Positions 43,858 through 53,712 of a stretch of DNA of 64,000 bases are shown here, piece by piece (position 1 is the first letter of the stretch; each line of letters starts with the position of its first letter). Source of the stretch: Epilithonimonas bovis DSM 19482 (lineage in GTDB: Bacteria; Bacteroidota; Bacteroidia; Flavobacteriales; Weeksellaceae). The position numbers and the translations under genes were made by a program. Below the pieces are notes generated by a model. The model was not told where the DNA came from and ran no database searches. It was given only the letters and a program-made list of their open reading frames with translations. The stretch spans positions 1 to 64,000 of the forward strand of contig NZ_FTPU01000001.1 of NCBI RefSeq assembly GCF_900108115.1, written 5' to 3'.

Positions 43858-46575
43858 ATGAGAAAACTTCTATCTTTATGCCTTGTGCTGGGTTTTTCTA
43901 TGATTATGCTGGCACAAAAAACGATTTCCGGCGTCATTACCGATACAGACGGAAAAGCTTTGGCCAGCGCCAGTGTAACCATCGAAGAGCCCGGGAAAAA
44001 TGCAATTCTGGCTTACGGAATTTCTAATGCAAAAGGCGAATATAAGGTAAGCTTTACTTCTTCGGAAAGCAATCTTGATCTTAAGATTAAAGCTTTTAAC
44101 CAAAAGCCAATTACCACTTCTATTAAAAACGAAGATCAGAAGCAAAACTTTTCTATGGACTCTCAGGCTACCGAAATCCAGGAAGTGCGGCTAAAAACAA
44201 AACTGATTACCAAAAAAGGAGACACAATCTCCTATGATCTTAAATCTTTTGAAAATAAAAATGACCGTACCTTAGCTGATGTATTGAAAAAAATCCCCGG
44301 CATCGAGGTGAACAAAGACGGAACCGTTCTCTATCAGGGCGAAGCGATCAACAAATTCTATGTAAACGGCAAAGATCTCATGGAGGGTGGTTACGGCACG
44401 GTTAACAACTCGCTCCCAAAAGATGCAGTATCCAAAGTTGAAGTGTTGGAAAACCATCAGCCGGTGAACATCCTGCGGGACAAACTACCATCTGAGCAAG
44501 CTGCCATTAATATCAAACTCAAAAAATCGGTCACGATGACGGGGCGTGGTGAGATTGGTGCAGGCTTCAGCCCACTACTGTGGAATGTGAAATTAACACC
44601 GATGTTTTTTGGACAGAAAAACCAATGGGTCGTTAACTACAAGGCTAATAACAATGGCGAGAGTGTAGAAAACGAAGGTAACCTATTGGCTTTTGGAAGC
44701 CGTTGGGAAGGCAGGAGAAGCCAGGCTGCTCAAAAATCCTGGACCAATGTAGAAACTGCAGGTATTCCTAATATTGGAGAGAAAAGATATTTACTGAATA
44801 ATGTGCATTTCTTCTCCGCCAATCTTTTGACAAGCCCTTTTAAAAATAAGGAGTGGGAACTGAAGGCTAATGCATCTTATACCAATAACAGTATCAAAAG
44901 AGAAGATTTACAGACAAAAGTATATGAGCCAGGCTCACAGGCAGTAAATCAGGGAGGGACCTTTATATCAAGCACTAATAACAGGTTTTTTGATAATGTT
45001 GCCAAAGGAGAATTAATTTTTACAAAAAATGCGAAAAAAGGATTCTTCAAAAATACAACCACGTGGAACAGCTTCTGGAACACAGACAGAGCCGACGTAG
45101 ATAACAATCTGCCTCCTCTCCAAAATGATCTTACAGCAACACCCATTCACAAATTTGCTAATGAATCACTGGAATCTCCTTCTAATATGTTCCAAAATTC
45201 ATTAAGTACCATTATCCCGTGGAAGGATAAACTGGTGAATTTTATGAGTTGTATCAAATACCAAAAAGACAAGCAGACACTAAAGGTTAATCCTGGAAGT
45301 TATATGGATAATTTTGGTTTTGGGAATTTCAACTCGATTACCCAGTACACCAATTCAAAAACAATGGAAATCAACCATTCTGCATCTGTTGGGTTATCTT
45401 ATAGAAAATGGACTTTCACACCGGAATTTGGTTTGAATCTCAATTTTAATAATCTTAGTTCCGCTATTACCGGTGAAACCAATGGCAGTAATATGTATCT
45501 TGGCCAGGATTATCAGAATGATGTAGACTGGAATGAGGTACAACCATATACCCAAGTTGGTGTTAATTACAAATCACAGAATCTAAGCCTGAATGTCACA
45601 TTGCCAATGAATTTCTATGGCATCACTTACAAAGATAATTTAAGACAAAAATATCTGGATAAGAGCAAAACGGTGTTTGAACCTAATATGTTTGCCAGCC
45701 TGGATTTTGCTTCGTTTTTCAAACTGTGGGCATTTGCTAATCAATCCTATGATTTTGGTAATTTTGGTTTCCTGTATGGTGGAAAGATGCTGACAAATCC
45801 TACAAGCCTGCAAGTAAGATTCAGTGATAAGATAGAGATGCCAGAGTATCTTACAAGAAGTGCTGGATCCCGTTTGGAATACAGAAACCCACTGAATAAT
45901 TTATTTTTCAACGTAAGGTATAACTACTCTACCAACAAAAGAAACCTTATAGAAAGCTATACCACAAATGGTTTTATATCAGAGCTGATGCTGCAAAGTT
46001 TAGAAAATACAATAAGGAGCCAGACAGAAGGCGCTGAAATTGGGAAATATTTTCCAAAATTCAAAACCAATTTATCAGTGAGTGGTACCAATACAGATTC
46101 CAACTCATTCTCTTATTTTAATTCTGATCTTAGAGAATCATCTAACAGCAGGCAAACGATGGGTATTAAATTTAACAATACCTACTTCAGCTGGTTAAGT
46201 GTAGATTATAATATTAGTCTCAATTGGAGTAAGAATACCAACAAAAGTGATAATACGGTATTTACATCCAGCGGGTGGAATCATAATCTTGCAGCGTATA
46301 TCTACCCAAGCGACAACCATACGTTTGGTTTTAACTGGGATGACTTATCTACCAGCGCCAGCGGTAACCATTTCAGAAATACTTTCTTTGACTTATCCTA
46401 TCAATATACATGGGTTAAGAAGAAGATTGATTTCGAATTCAAATGGCTCAATATTGCCAACAGAAAAGTTTATGAAACTGTCAATGTAGATGTTTTGCAA
46501 CAGCTTGTAACAACCAACCAAATGTACATCCGTCCAAGCCAGTTTATGTTCACGGTTAAGTTTAACTTCAAATAA
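43858..46575 (+). CDS. TonB-dependent-receptor-like outer-membrane beta-barrel protein
   Basis: 905 residues. Signal peptide (ending MLAQ), a CarboxypepD-reg-like domain (ISGVITDTDGKALASASVTI), a plug-like part (DVLKKIPGIEVNKDGTVLY, INKFYVNGKDLMEGGY, DAVSKVEVLENHQPVNILR) and a large barrel ending in MFTVKFNFK. This is the OMP beta-barrel family 3 type, found with GLPGLI proteins, as here, where one follows after a terminator. Substrate unknown; possibly peptide or metal-complex uptake. Confidence 0.8.
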   Translation: MRKLLSLCLVLGFSMIMLAQKTISGVITDTDGKALASASVTIEEPGKNAILAYGISNAKGEYKVSFTSSESNLDLKIKAFNQKPITTSIKNEDQKQNFSMDSQATEIQEVRLKTKLITKKGDTISYDLKSFENKNDRTLADVLKKIPGIEVNKDGTVLYQGEAINKFYVNGKDLMEGGYGTVNNSLPKDAVSKVEVLENHQPVNILRDKLPSEQAAINIKLKKSVTMTGRGEIGAGFSPLLWNVKLTPMFFGQKNQWVVNYKANNNGESVENEGNLLAFGSRWEGRRSQAAQKSWTNVETAGIPNIGEKRYLLNNVHFFSANLLTSPFKNKEWELKANASYTNNSIKREDLQTKVYEPGSQAVNQGGTFISSTNNRFFDNVAKGELIFTKNAKKGFFKNTTTWNSFWNTDRADVDNNLPPLQNDLTATPIHKFANESLESPSNMFQNSLSTIIPWKDKLVNFMSCIKYQKDKQTLKVNPGSYMDNFGFGNFNSITQYTNSKTMEINHSASVGLSYRKWTFTPEFGLNLNFNNLSSAITGETNGSNMYLGQDYQNDVDWNEVQPYTQVGVNYKSQNLSLNVTLPMNFYGITYKDNLRQKYLDKSKTVFEPNMFASLDFASFFKLWAFANQSYDFGNFGFLYGGKMLTNPTSLQVRFSDKIEMPEYLTRSAGSRLEYRNPLNNLFFNVRYNYSTNKRNLIESYTTNGFISELMLQSLENTIRSQTEGAEIGKYFPKFKTNLSVSGTNTDSNSFSYFNSDLRESSNSRQTMGIKFNNTYFSWLSVDYNISLNWSKNTNKSDNTVFTSSGWNHNLAAYIYPSDNHTFGFNWDDLSTSASGNHFRNTFFDLSYQYTWVKKKIDFEFKWLNIANRKVYETVNVDVLQQLVTTNQMYIRPSQFMFTVKFNFK

Positions 46576-46593
46576 CACACTATTTTTTTATCG

Positions 46594-46628
46594 AAAAGGC
46601 AGTTCAATTATTTTGTCTGCCTTTTTAT
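46594..46628 (+). terminator. Terminator after the receptor gene
   Basis: AAAAGGCAG and CTGCCTTTT pair, followed by T-rich sequence. Confidence 0.75.
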
Positions 46629-46706
46629 TTCACTAATTTTAAATCACTAATTTTTTAGTCATCAAAATAATTTCATTCAACATCAATCACTTAAAAATAT
46701 AACCAT

Positions 46707-47609
46707 ATGAAAAAAGTACTACTTATTTTAGCCCTTATGCTAAGCTTAGTCGCCATCGCACAAGGAACCAGAATTATGTATGAATACAGATTTATTTCCA
46801 ATATAGACAAAAAAGACTCTGCCGATACAGAACTGATGTACCTGGACATCAAAAAAGACGGCAGCAAGTTCTACAGCAGGCAAAAGTTTGCAAGCGACTC
46901 TGCAAGGGAAGCTTATTTCGCGAAACAAATCTCTATGGGATCAAAAAACTTCAATTACAGCGGCGGTAATCCAGGGAAAGTTGGTTATACCGTTACAAAA
47001 ACTTATCCTGATTTTGTCACCACACTACACACCGCAATGGGACGTTCAAAATTTGCAGTAAAAAACGAAAAACCTTTAGCTTGGAAAATCCTGCCAGAAA
47101 AAAAGACAATCGATCAGTTCGAAGTACAGAAAGCCACGGTTGACTTTGGAGGAAGAAGCTGGACAGCCTGGTTTTCCCAGGATTTCCCTTTTCAGGATGG
47201 GCCTTATAAATTCCACGGGCTCCCCGGGCTAATTCTTGAGATGGAAGATTCTACTGGCACACATCAATTTAAATTCGTGGGAAGCAAAAAATTTGATGAA
47301 GTAGAAAGAATCGATAAAAAAGATGATCTGGGGAGCACAAAAAGCGGTTTTGTCGTTAAGTCAGTTGGGCTTGGCGGTAAAGAATTGGAAGTGACAGAAG
47401 ACCAATTCCGAAAACAATGGAAAGAATACAAGAACGATCCGACAAAGGAGATGAAGCAGATGCTTTCCCAAGGCAATGTCAAAGTAACCATGAATGTGAA
47501 TGGCAAAGCGATTACCGATAATTCGGAAATGCTACGTTCTATGGAGAAAAGCCAAAAAGAGCAGATCAAAAACGATAATAATAAAATTGAGCCTGCACTT
47601 TACCCATAA
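46707..47609 (+). CDS. GLPGLI family secreted protein
   Basis: 300 residues with a signal peptide (residues 1-18, VAIAQ). The name-giving motif is present as FHGLPGLILEMEDSTG, preceded by WTAWFSQDFPFQDGPYKF. The family is Bacteroidota-specific, periplasmic or surface-located, and usually sits beside large TonB-receptor-like barrels, as it does here. Function unknown. The C-terminus is charged and ends without a T9SS signal. Confidence 0.88.
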   Translation: MKKVLLILALMLSLVAIAQGTRIMYEYRFISNIDKKDSADTELMYLDIKKDGSKFYSRQKFASDSAREAYFAKQISMGSKNFNYSGGNPGKVGYTVTKTYPDFVTTLHTAMGRSKFAVKNEKPLAWKILPEKKTIDQFEVQKATVDFGGRSWTAWFSQDFPFQDGPYKFHGLPGLILEMEDSTGTHQFKFVGSKKFDEVERIDKKDDLGSTKSGFVVKSVGLGGKELEVTEDQFRKQWKEYKNDPTKEMKQMLSQGNVKVTMNVNGKAITDNSEMLRSMEKSQKEQIKNDNNKIEPALYP

Positions 47610-47633
47610 TTTCTCATAAATACTTACTTTTAT

Positions 47634-47658
47634 AGTCCTCAAATCTGAGGACTTTTTT
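47634..47658 (+). terminator. Rho-independent terminator
   Basis: AGTCCTCA and TGAGGACT form a perfect 8-bp stem with a 4-nt loop and T6. Confidence 0.85.
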
Positions 47659-47680
47659 ATGCAGATACAATAAAATTACA

Positions 47681-48202
47681 ATGAGTTACTTATCAAGACT
47701 TAAAAATATAAAAGCTTTCGTTTTTGATGTAGATGGTGTTTTCACAGATGGCAGCGTTTATCTGTTACCTGACAAAAGTATGAGCCGCGTGATGAGCGTT
47801 TTGGATGGCTATGCCATTGTACAGGCGATCAAAAAAGATTTCGTAATAGGGATTATCACCGGAGGCAATGACCCGATGGTAAAAAACAGGATGGAGTATC
47901 TGGGAATTACAGATTACTATGCCAAATCTTCACATAAAATCTCTGATTACCAAGATTTTAAAATAAAATACAATCTGAAAGATTCCGAAATCCTGATGAT
48001 GGGCGATGATGTCCCGGATATTGGTATTATGAAACTCGCGGAGATTTCTGCCTGTCCCGCCAATGCCGTTCAGGAAGTGAAAGCCATTGCCGATTATATT
48101 TCGCCGGTTTTTGGTGGGAAGGGTGCGGTGCGCGATGTGATAGAACAGGTGATGAAGGTACAGGGAAAATGGAACCTGGACGAAGAAACAAAATCAGCTT
48201 AG
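47681..48202 (+). CDS. kdsC: HAD-family 3-deoxy-D-manno-octulosonate 8-phosphate phosphatase
   Basis: 173 residues, the typical KdsC length. HAD motif I FDVDGVFTDGSV (nucleophile Asp16, acid/base Asp18), motif II TGGN, and motif IV GDDVPDIG. The end GGKGAVRDVIEQVM is the tail that closes the KdsC tetramer active site. It makes free KDO for lipid A-core. Followed at once by maf, so probably one transcript. Confidence 0.88.
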   Translation: MSYLSRLKNIKAFVFDVDGVFTDGSVYLLPDKSMSRVMSVLDGYAIVQAIKKDFVIGIITGGNDPMVKNRMEYLGITDYYAKSSHKISDYQDFKIKYNLKDSEILMMGDDVPDIGIMKLAEISACPANAVQEVKAIADYISPVFGGKGAVRDVIEQVMKVQGKWNLDEETKSA

Positions 48203-48212
48203 TTAATTGATA

Positions 48213-48800
48213 ATGAAATTATTACTAGCCTCTAATTCCCCCAGACGAAAAGAATTATTATCACAGCTTGGATACGATTTCGAAGTCGTTAAAATTGATG
48301 TTGATGAATCTTACCCTGAGGATTTGAAACCCAACCAAATCTCTGAATATGTTTCGGCGAAAAAAGCAGCAGCACTGGAAGTCCGTCCGGGCGAAGTTCT
48401 GTTAACCTCAGACACCATTGTAGCACTGGATCAGCAGATTCTTCTAAAACCCAAATCCGAACAGGAAGCTTTTGCCATGCTAAAGAAACTGTCTGCAAAA
48501 ACGCATCAGGTTTACACGGCTTTCACTATTAAAACCGATACTTCCCAATTGAGCAGGACAAGCAAAACAGATGTAGAATTTTCAGAAATCAATGATGACG
48601 AAATTAATTTTTATATCAACAACTATAAGCCTTTTGATAAAGCCGGATCTTACGGCATACAGGAATGGCTGGGTATGGCAAAGATCAAAAACATAACCGG
48701 ATCTTTCTATGCCGTGATGGGTTTGCCTGCGGATCTGGTTTATGAAGAACTTAAAAAACTGGGCTGTTTCCCTGCTAACTTCCAAAACCGCAAGCCTTAG
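48213..48800 (+). CDS. maf: Maf-family nucleotide pyrophosphatase
   Basis: 195 residues from ATG 48213; a TTG two codons upstream is less likely. The conserved start LLLASNSPRRKELLSQLG, the KAAALE and SDTIVALD catalytic motifs and DKAGSYGIQEWLG are present. Maf proteins hydrolyse non-canonical or modified nucleotides (dTTP/UTP or m7GTP) and are linked to cell-division arrest. It follows kdsC by 10 bp. Confidence 0.93.
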   Translation: MKLLLASNSPRRKELLSQLGYDFEVVKIDVDESYPEDLKPNQISEYVSAKKAAALEVRPGEVLLTSDTIVALDQQILLKPKSEQEAFAMLKKLSAKTHQVYTAFTIKTDTSQLSRTSKTDVEFSEINDDEINFYINNYKPFDKAGSYGIQEWLGMAKIKNITGSFYAVMGLPADLVYEELKKLGCFPANFQNRKP

Positions 48801-48870
48801 ATAATTTTCCTTGCAAAAATTCGTTATTTTTACAGATCATACTCTGGAAATTGATTTTGAAACAAATTAG

Positions 48871-51402
48871 ATGAGAAAATATTTACTAATCATAATAGCT
48901 GTCTTAAGCGTTGTTGCCTGTAATCCGAGATTCAAAAAGAAGAAAACCAAGAGTGGGCCCGTTCACCGTTTTATGACCTATTATAACACTTTGTTCAATA
49001 GTAAAGAAGCTTTGAACGCTGAATTGCAAACGCGTGACAAAACCCATACGGACAATTTTTATGATCCTTATATCTCTGTCTATACGACAGAAGATAACGC
49101 TGCAGATCTACAAAATACACCAGCCGCAGGAAGTGCTTCTGATACAGAAATGGGTCCCAGAGGTATGAGAAGCGCCAGCGAAAATGCTTTTGGAGCCGGC
49201 GGCGGCGGTGCGAGAGGCCAGTCCGGGAACAAGGGTGCATCAATCCTGCAAATTGCTGAGGCAAAGGCACAAAAAACGATTTCCAAATATTCGGTCCTCG
49301 TTAACGGTGTAGAAAAAAATAAGAAAATTTTTGATGCTTATATCCTGTTGGCCAAAGCCAAAATGTATCAGGGCAAGTATCTAGAATCTTTGGATGCTTT
49401 GGGCTATGTTTTCAACACCATGAGCAAAGACAAAAGGCTGCCATTAGCAAGAATATACCAAGCTGTTAACTACTCCAAGCTCAAAGAATATTACCGCGCA
49501 GATGAAGTGTTCCGTGGACTGGAAGATGATCCTAAAATAAAACTTACCCGGGAATACAAAGCCATATTAAAAGTCTATCAGGCAGATAATTTTCTGAAAT
49601 GGGGCAAAAAAGAACTGGCTGCAGAAGTTCTGGATGAAGCATTTACCTATAACAAAAACAGGAAAACCCGAAGCAGAATTGCATTTTTAAGAGGGCAAAT
49701 CCTTGCAAGCCTCGGTAAGAAATCCGAAGCCAGAGAATCTTTTGCCACAGCTTATAAATATGCAAACAGTTACGAGTTCGAGGTTAAATCTCAGATAGAA
49801 ATTGCCAAAACATTTGATGGCAAAGCAGACAGTTATGACGAAGCTGTTGCCTACTTGGAAAAGATTGCCAAAAAAGGGACTTATGCTTCCCGCAAAAATG
49901 AACTGTATTATGCAACCGGCCTTATTGCAACTACTGTAGCAAAAGATTCTATAGCTGATTCTTATTTTAGGAAAGCACTCAAAGAGAAACAATCAGACCC
50001 GCAGATCCGCGGGCTTACGTATTCTGAATTAGCCAAAAAATATTTTACCAAAGATGATTATCTTACCGCCGGTATCTACTACGACAGCGCATTGGCAGTC
50101 ATGACCTACAAACCTGAAAAAGACAGGCTCACCGAGTTGACAGCCAATATCAAAAAACTGTCAAAGAATTATTATGTCATCAAGAAGAACGACAGCATCC
50201 TGGCTTTGGCTAAGATGAGCCCTGATGAGAAAAAAGCTTATTTTACCAAGTATATTGATAAGATTAAAGAGAAAGAAGCTGCAGAAGAATTGGAAAAAAG
50301 AAGAGCAGAAAAAAATAAAGGTTTTGATAACGGAGATTATAATGCTAACTCCATATTTGCTAATAATTCGTCTGACGCCAATAGCTTTCAGAATTTTGGG
50401 ATCAGCAGCGGCGGATCCACGTTCTATTTTGCCAATACCAATAATATCCCAAGAGGTGAAGTAGCCTTTAAACAGACCTGGGGCAGCAGGACATTGGCAG
50501 ACAACTGGCGTTATTCTGCCAAATCAGCAACCATAGAAGACCTCAAAAACGAAGCTCTGGGCATTGCAACAGCACCAGATCCCCGGCGTCTGGAGCCAGA
50601 ATTCTATATCGAGAAAATCCCTACATCAAAAGCAGAACTTGACAAACTGAAAAAAGACAGAGACACCGCAAGCCTGGGCATGGGAAGGATGTATGAGAAC
50701 TTTTTTGGCAATACAAAACTGGCAACCAAAACACTTTTTGATCTTACAGACAGCAAACCTGACGAGGAGACTGATCAACAGGCACTGTACAACATCTTTG
50801 TTTTTAATCAGGAAAAAAATCCTGCTGAGGCAGAAAAAGCTAAGCAGCTGATTTTGCAAAAATACCCTTACACATCTTATGCAGAATTTGTTAAAAACCC
50901 AAAGAGCAAAGACCTCAACAAATCATCAGAGAATGTAGAAAAGCTCTATGCTGATGCCTATAAACTCTATGTGACCGAGAAATATACCGAATCATCGGCT
51001 ATTATAGATAAAGCCATCGCAGACAACCCAAAAGATGCGCTTATACCTAAGTTTTATCTTTTGAATGCTTATAATGCAGGCAAAACGGCAGGCAAAGAGA
51101 TTATGATTTTACAACTGGAACAGATTGTTCTTAATTATGCTAAGACTCCGGAAGGCAAAAAAGCCAAAGACCTTCTCAAATTCTTAAAAAGTGATGTCAA
51201 ACTGGAGTTAACAGATGAGAATGGCAATGCTGTTACGCAAAATCCACCGCAACAGAAATCTGCCGAAGAACAGAAACAGGCAGAGCAAAGCACAGATTTT
51301 GCAGCCCCTGTAAGTTCCGGACCCGGAAGACCCGGAGGCAATGGCAATCCGAAAAACCCGGATGCACCGCGAATACAAATGCAGCGCAGAAGTACAAAAT
51401 AA
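48871..51402 (+). CDS. porW: TPR lipoprotein of the type IX secretion/gliding system (PorW/SprE-like)
   Basis: 843 residues. A lipoprotein signal with lipobox SVVAC (Cys17), then the segment VHRFMTYYNTLFNSKEALNAE and many TPR-type helices through most of the chain, with a Gly-rich linker (about residues 105-125) and a Pro/Gln/Gly-rich tail. Length, lipidation and the YYNTLFNS region match PorW/SprE, a periplasmic component of T9SS. It is the only visible T9SS machinery gene here, and it fits the T9SS cargo domain found in the RCC1 gene. Confidence 0.82.
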   Translation: MRKYLLIIIAVLSVVACNPRFKKKKTKSGPVHRFMTYYNTLFNSKEALNAELQTRDKTHTDNFYDPYISVYTTEDNAADLQNTPAAGSASDTEMGPRGMRSASENAFGAGGGGARGQSGNKGASILQIAEAKAQKTISKYSVLVNGVEKNKKIFDAYILLAKAKMYQGKYLESLDALGYVFNTMSKDKRLPLARIYQAVNYSKLKEYYRADEVFRGLEDDPKIKLTREYKAILKVYQADNFLKWGKKELAAEVLDEAFTYNKNRKTRSRIAFLRGQILASLGKKSEARESFATAYKYANSYEFEVKSQIEIAKTFDGKADSYDEAVAYLEKIAKKGTYASRKNELYYATGLIATTVAKDSIADSYFRKALKEKQSDPQIRGLTYSELAKKYFTKDDYLTAGIYYDSALAVMTYKPEKDRLTELTANIKKLSKNYYVIKKNDSILALAKMSPDEKKAYFTKYIDKIKEKEAAEELEKRRAEKNKGFDNGDYNANSIFANNSSDANSFQNFGISSGGSTFYFANTNNIPRGEVAFKQTWGSRTLADNWRYSAKSATIEDLKNEALGIATAPDPRRLEPEFYIEKIPTSKAELDKLKKDRDTASLGMGRMYENFFGNTKLATKTLFDLTDSKPDEETDQQALYNIFVFNQEKNPAEAEKAKQLILQKYPYTSYAEFVKNPKSKDLNKSSENVEKLYADAYKLYVTEKYTESSAIIDKAIADNPKDALIPKFYLLNAYNAGKTAGKEIMILQLEQIVLNYAKTPEGKKAKDLLKFLKSDVKLELTDENGNAVTQNPPQQKSAEEQKQAEQSTDFAAPVSSGPGRPGGNGNPKNPDAPRIQMQRRSTK

Positions 51403-51427
51403 AAGAGAGCAATTGCTCTCTTTTTTT
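51402..51427. terminator. Bidirectional terminator
   Basis: AAAGAGAGCAATTGCTCTCTTT is a perfect palindrome with a T7 tail, between porW and the convergent tryptophanase gene. Confidence 0.9.
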
Positions 51428-51432
51428 GTTAA

Positions 51433-52809
51433 TTATATTTTATCCAATTGGACTGTAAAATGCCTTAAGATATCAGGCTCGTGTTTGATTTTATATCCCT
51501 TCGTAATGTCATCTCGCCTTTCAAAAACATTAATGACCGCTGCGGCAACATAATCCATATGGTTATTGGTGTAAGTCCGTCTTGGTATCGCCAGTCTCAG
51601 CAATTCAAGTTTTGGATAGCGGTTTTCTCGTGTTTCCGTATCCCGGTCTGCGAGCAAAGTCCCTATTTCTACCCCACGGATGCCTGCTTCTTTGTAGAGC
51701 TCTATGGCCAAAGTCTGCGCAGGGAATTCCTCTCTTTTGATATTTGGTAAAAAACTAAGCGCATCAATGAAAACAGCGTGCCCGCCAATCGGCTTTTGAA
51801 CCGGGATTCCGGCTTCCATCAATTTGTTTCCCAGATATTCCACTTGGGAAATCCTACTTTCCAGATAAGGAAATTCGGTGGCTTCGTCCAGACCGGCCGC
51901 CAAAGCAGACATATCTCTCCCTGCCATTCCTCCGTAAGTGATGAAACCCTCATAAATAATGGTGAAATTAGAGGCTTTTTCAAAAATCTCTTTATTCTTC
52001 AAAGCGATAAAGCCGCCGATGTTGACCAAGCCGTCTTTTTTGGAGCTCATTGTCATTCCGTCTCCGTAAGAGAATAGTTCTTTACAGATTTCTTTAATAC
52101 TTTTATGCTGCTGTCCTTCCTCTCTTTTCTTGATGAAATAAGCATTTTCTGCAAATCTTGCCGAGTCGAACAGAACAGGAATCCCAAATTTGTCAGACAA
52201 TGCTTTAACGGCTTTGATATTCTCCAAAGATACGGGCTGTCCTCCGGAAGAGTTGCAGGTAATCGTAATCAGACAAAAAGGGATTTGCTCTTTCGGATGA
52301 GATCTGTAAACCTCTTCCAGCTTTTGCAGATCGATATTCCCTTTGAAGGGATGAAGATTGTTGATATCAAAAGCCTCATCAATAGTACAGTCGATGGCGT
52401 GTGCTTTTCGGATTTCGATATGTCCTTTTGTTGTATCAAAGTGGGAGTTTCCCGGTACAACATCGCCTTCTTTTACCATGACCGAGAACAGAACATTTTC
52501 TGCCGCCCGACCTTGATGCGTTGGCAATAAATATGGAAACCCCGTAATTGTTTCAACGGTTTGTTGTAAAGCTTCGAAAGAGCGTGATCCGGCATAACTC
52601 TCGTCACCAATCATCAGTGCGCCCCATTGTTTGTCGCTCATCGCTCCGGTTCCGCTATCTGTTAAGAGATCGATGTAAACGTGGGAACTTCTGAGATTGA
52701 ATAGGTTATAATCGGCTTTTTTCAGCCATTCTTCGCGTTGTTCTTGTGTGGATTGGTATATTTCTTCGACCATTTTGATTCTAAATGGTTCTGCGTAAGG
52801 TAATTTCAT
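51433..52809 (-). CDS. tnaA: Tryptophanase
   Basis: 458 residues, a PLP-dependent beta-eliminating lyase. Visible are the N-terminal YAEPFRIKMVE, TDSGTGAMSDKQWGALM, PTHQGRAAENVLFS, FDSARFAENAYFIK and the PLP-Lys region MTMSSKKDGLVNIGG, and RLAIPRRTYTN near the end. It produces indole, pyruvate and ammonia from tryptophan; many Chryseobacterium are indole-positive. Tyrosine phenol-lyase is the close alternative and cannot be fully excluded by eye. No tnaC-like leader or permease is adjacent. Confidence 0.85.
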   Translation of the reverse strand: MKLPYAEPFRIKMVEEIYQSTQEQREEWLKKADYNLFNLRSSHVYIDLLTDSGTGAMSDKQWGALMIGDESYAGSRSFEALQQTVETITGFPYLLPTHQGRAAENVLFSVMVKEGDVVPGNSHFDTTKGHIEIRKAHAIDCTIDEAFDINNLHPFKGNIDLQKLEEVYRSHPKEQIPFCLITITCNSSGGQPVSLENIKAVKALSDKFGIPVLFDSARFAENAYFIKKREEGQQHKSIKEICKELFSYGDGMTMSSKKDGLVNIGGFIALKNKEIFEKASNFTIIYEGFITYGGMAGRDMSALAAGLDEATEFPYLESRISQVEYLGNKLMEAGIPVQKPIGGHAVFIDALSFLPNIKREEFPAQTLAIELYKEAGIRGVEIGTLLADRDTETRENRYPKLELLRLAIPRRTYTNNHMDYVAAAVINVFERRDDITKGYKIKHEPDILRHFTVQLDKI

Positions 52810-52880
52810 AATAATGAATAGTTAAGAAAGAATAATTAATTTCGTGGAAAATGATTATAACTTCTATCCTGGGACAAAAC

Positions 52881-52961
52881 CGCAGCCCGACTTGAGTGGA
52901 GCTCTTTTTCTTTTTTGACAAAAAAAGAAAAAAGCGGGAACGGAAGGCGGAAAAGCTGCCC
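52881..52961 (-). repeat. Interspersed REP-like element, copy A
   Basis: On the minus strand it begins GGGCAGC, continues TCCGCCTTCCGTTCCCGC, has a central hairpin of T6CTTTTT-like arms, and ends CACTCAAGTCGGGCTGCG. It shares its start and end with the copy at 60409-60516. Confidence 0.7.
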
Positions 52962-53002
52962 AAAAAATGATAATTAATAATCGGCAATTAATAATCAAAA
53001 AA

Positions 53003-53617
53003 CTACTCCGGTGCCTTGAAAACACTTTCGTCTGAATGGAATCCGGCAACGCCACCGCTCACCGCAAACTTCATAGCCTCGGCAGAGCTCATCCCGTTAA
53101 CTTCTTTAATATTATTGAATTGGGTAACAATCACCCAGCCGGACACGGCGTAAGAATGTGGCAGATAAACAGCAACCATCTGATCTAGATTGACGGCAGA
53201 CATATCAGACTGTGTCAAAAATCCGATTCTCCAGATCTCAGGATTTTCATTGGTTTTAACCCAAACCGGCACATTGAATTTTTTTTTATCTCCCACAAAA
53301 GAGCCGAGAACGTCCTTGAGTGAAGTATAAATGAACTTAATCCCAGGGATATGTTCCAAAACATAATCAACACCATCAACAATCAACCGACCGATGATGA
53401 ATTTGTTTCCCATAAACCCGATAAAGGCGGTCCCAAAGATAACAATGAAAAATATGAGCCCCGGAAATTTACCCGAAACCGACGGCACCAGATTGTCTAT
53501 ACTGAAAACGATGTACCAGATAATCCATACAGTAATCGCAAATGGGCCAATGATGATGAGCCCCTGGATAAAGGACCGCAGAAAAAGCCGAAGGTAATCG
53601 TTAAAGCTTCTGTTCAT
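53003..53617 (-). CDS. DUF502 membrane protein
   Basis: 204 residues with two N-terminal membrane helices (about residues 13-37 and 48-66) and a soluble C-terminal region. The family pattern is visible: FLRSFIQGLIIIGPFAITVWI, HIPGIKFIYTSLKDVLGSF, RIGFLTQSDM and VYLPHSYAVSGW. Function unknown; broadly conserved in bacteria. Confidence 0.88.
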   Translation of the reverse strand: MNRSFNDYLRLFLRSFIQGLIIIGPFAITVWIIWYIVFSIDNLVPSVSGKFPGLIFFIVIFGTAFIGFMGNKFIIGRLIVDGVDYVLEHIPGIKFIYTSLKDVLGSFVGDKKKFNVPVWVKTNENPEIWRIGFLTQSDMSAVNLDQMVAVYLPHSYAVSGWVIVTQFNNIKEVNGMSSAEAMKFAVSGGVAGFHSDESVFKAPE

Positions 53618-53712
53618 TTTAATTTAATAGTCTCCTTGTCCTCGCAAACTGACAACGTTCATTTACTCATAAAGTGTTAATGATGCCCAGTCAGCGTAGT
53701 ATTAGCGTTTGT

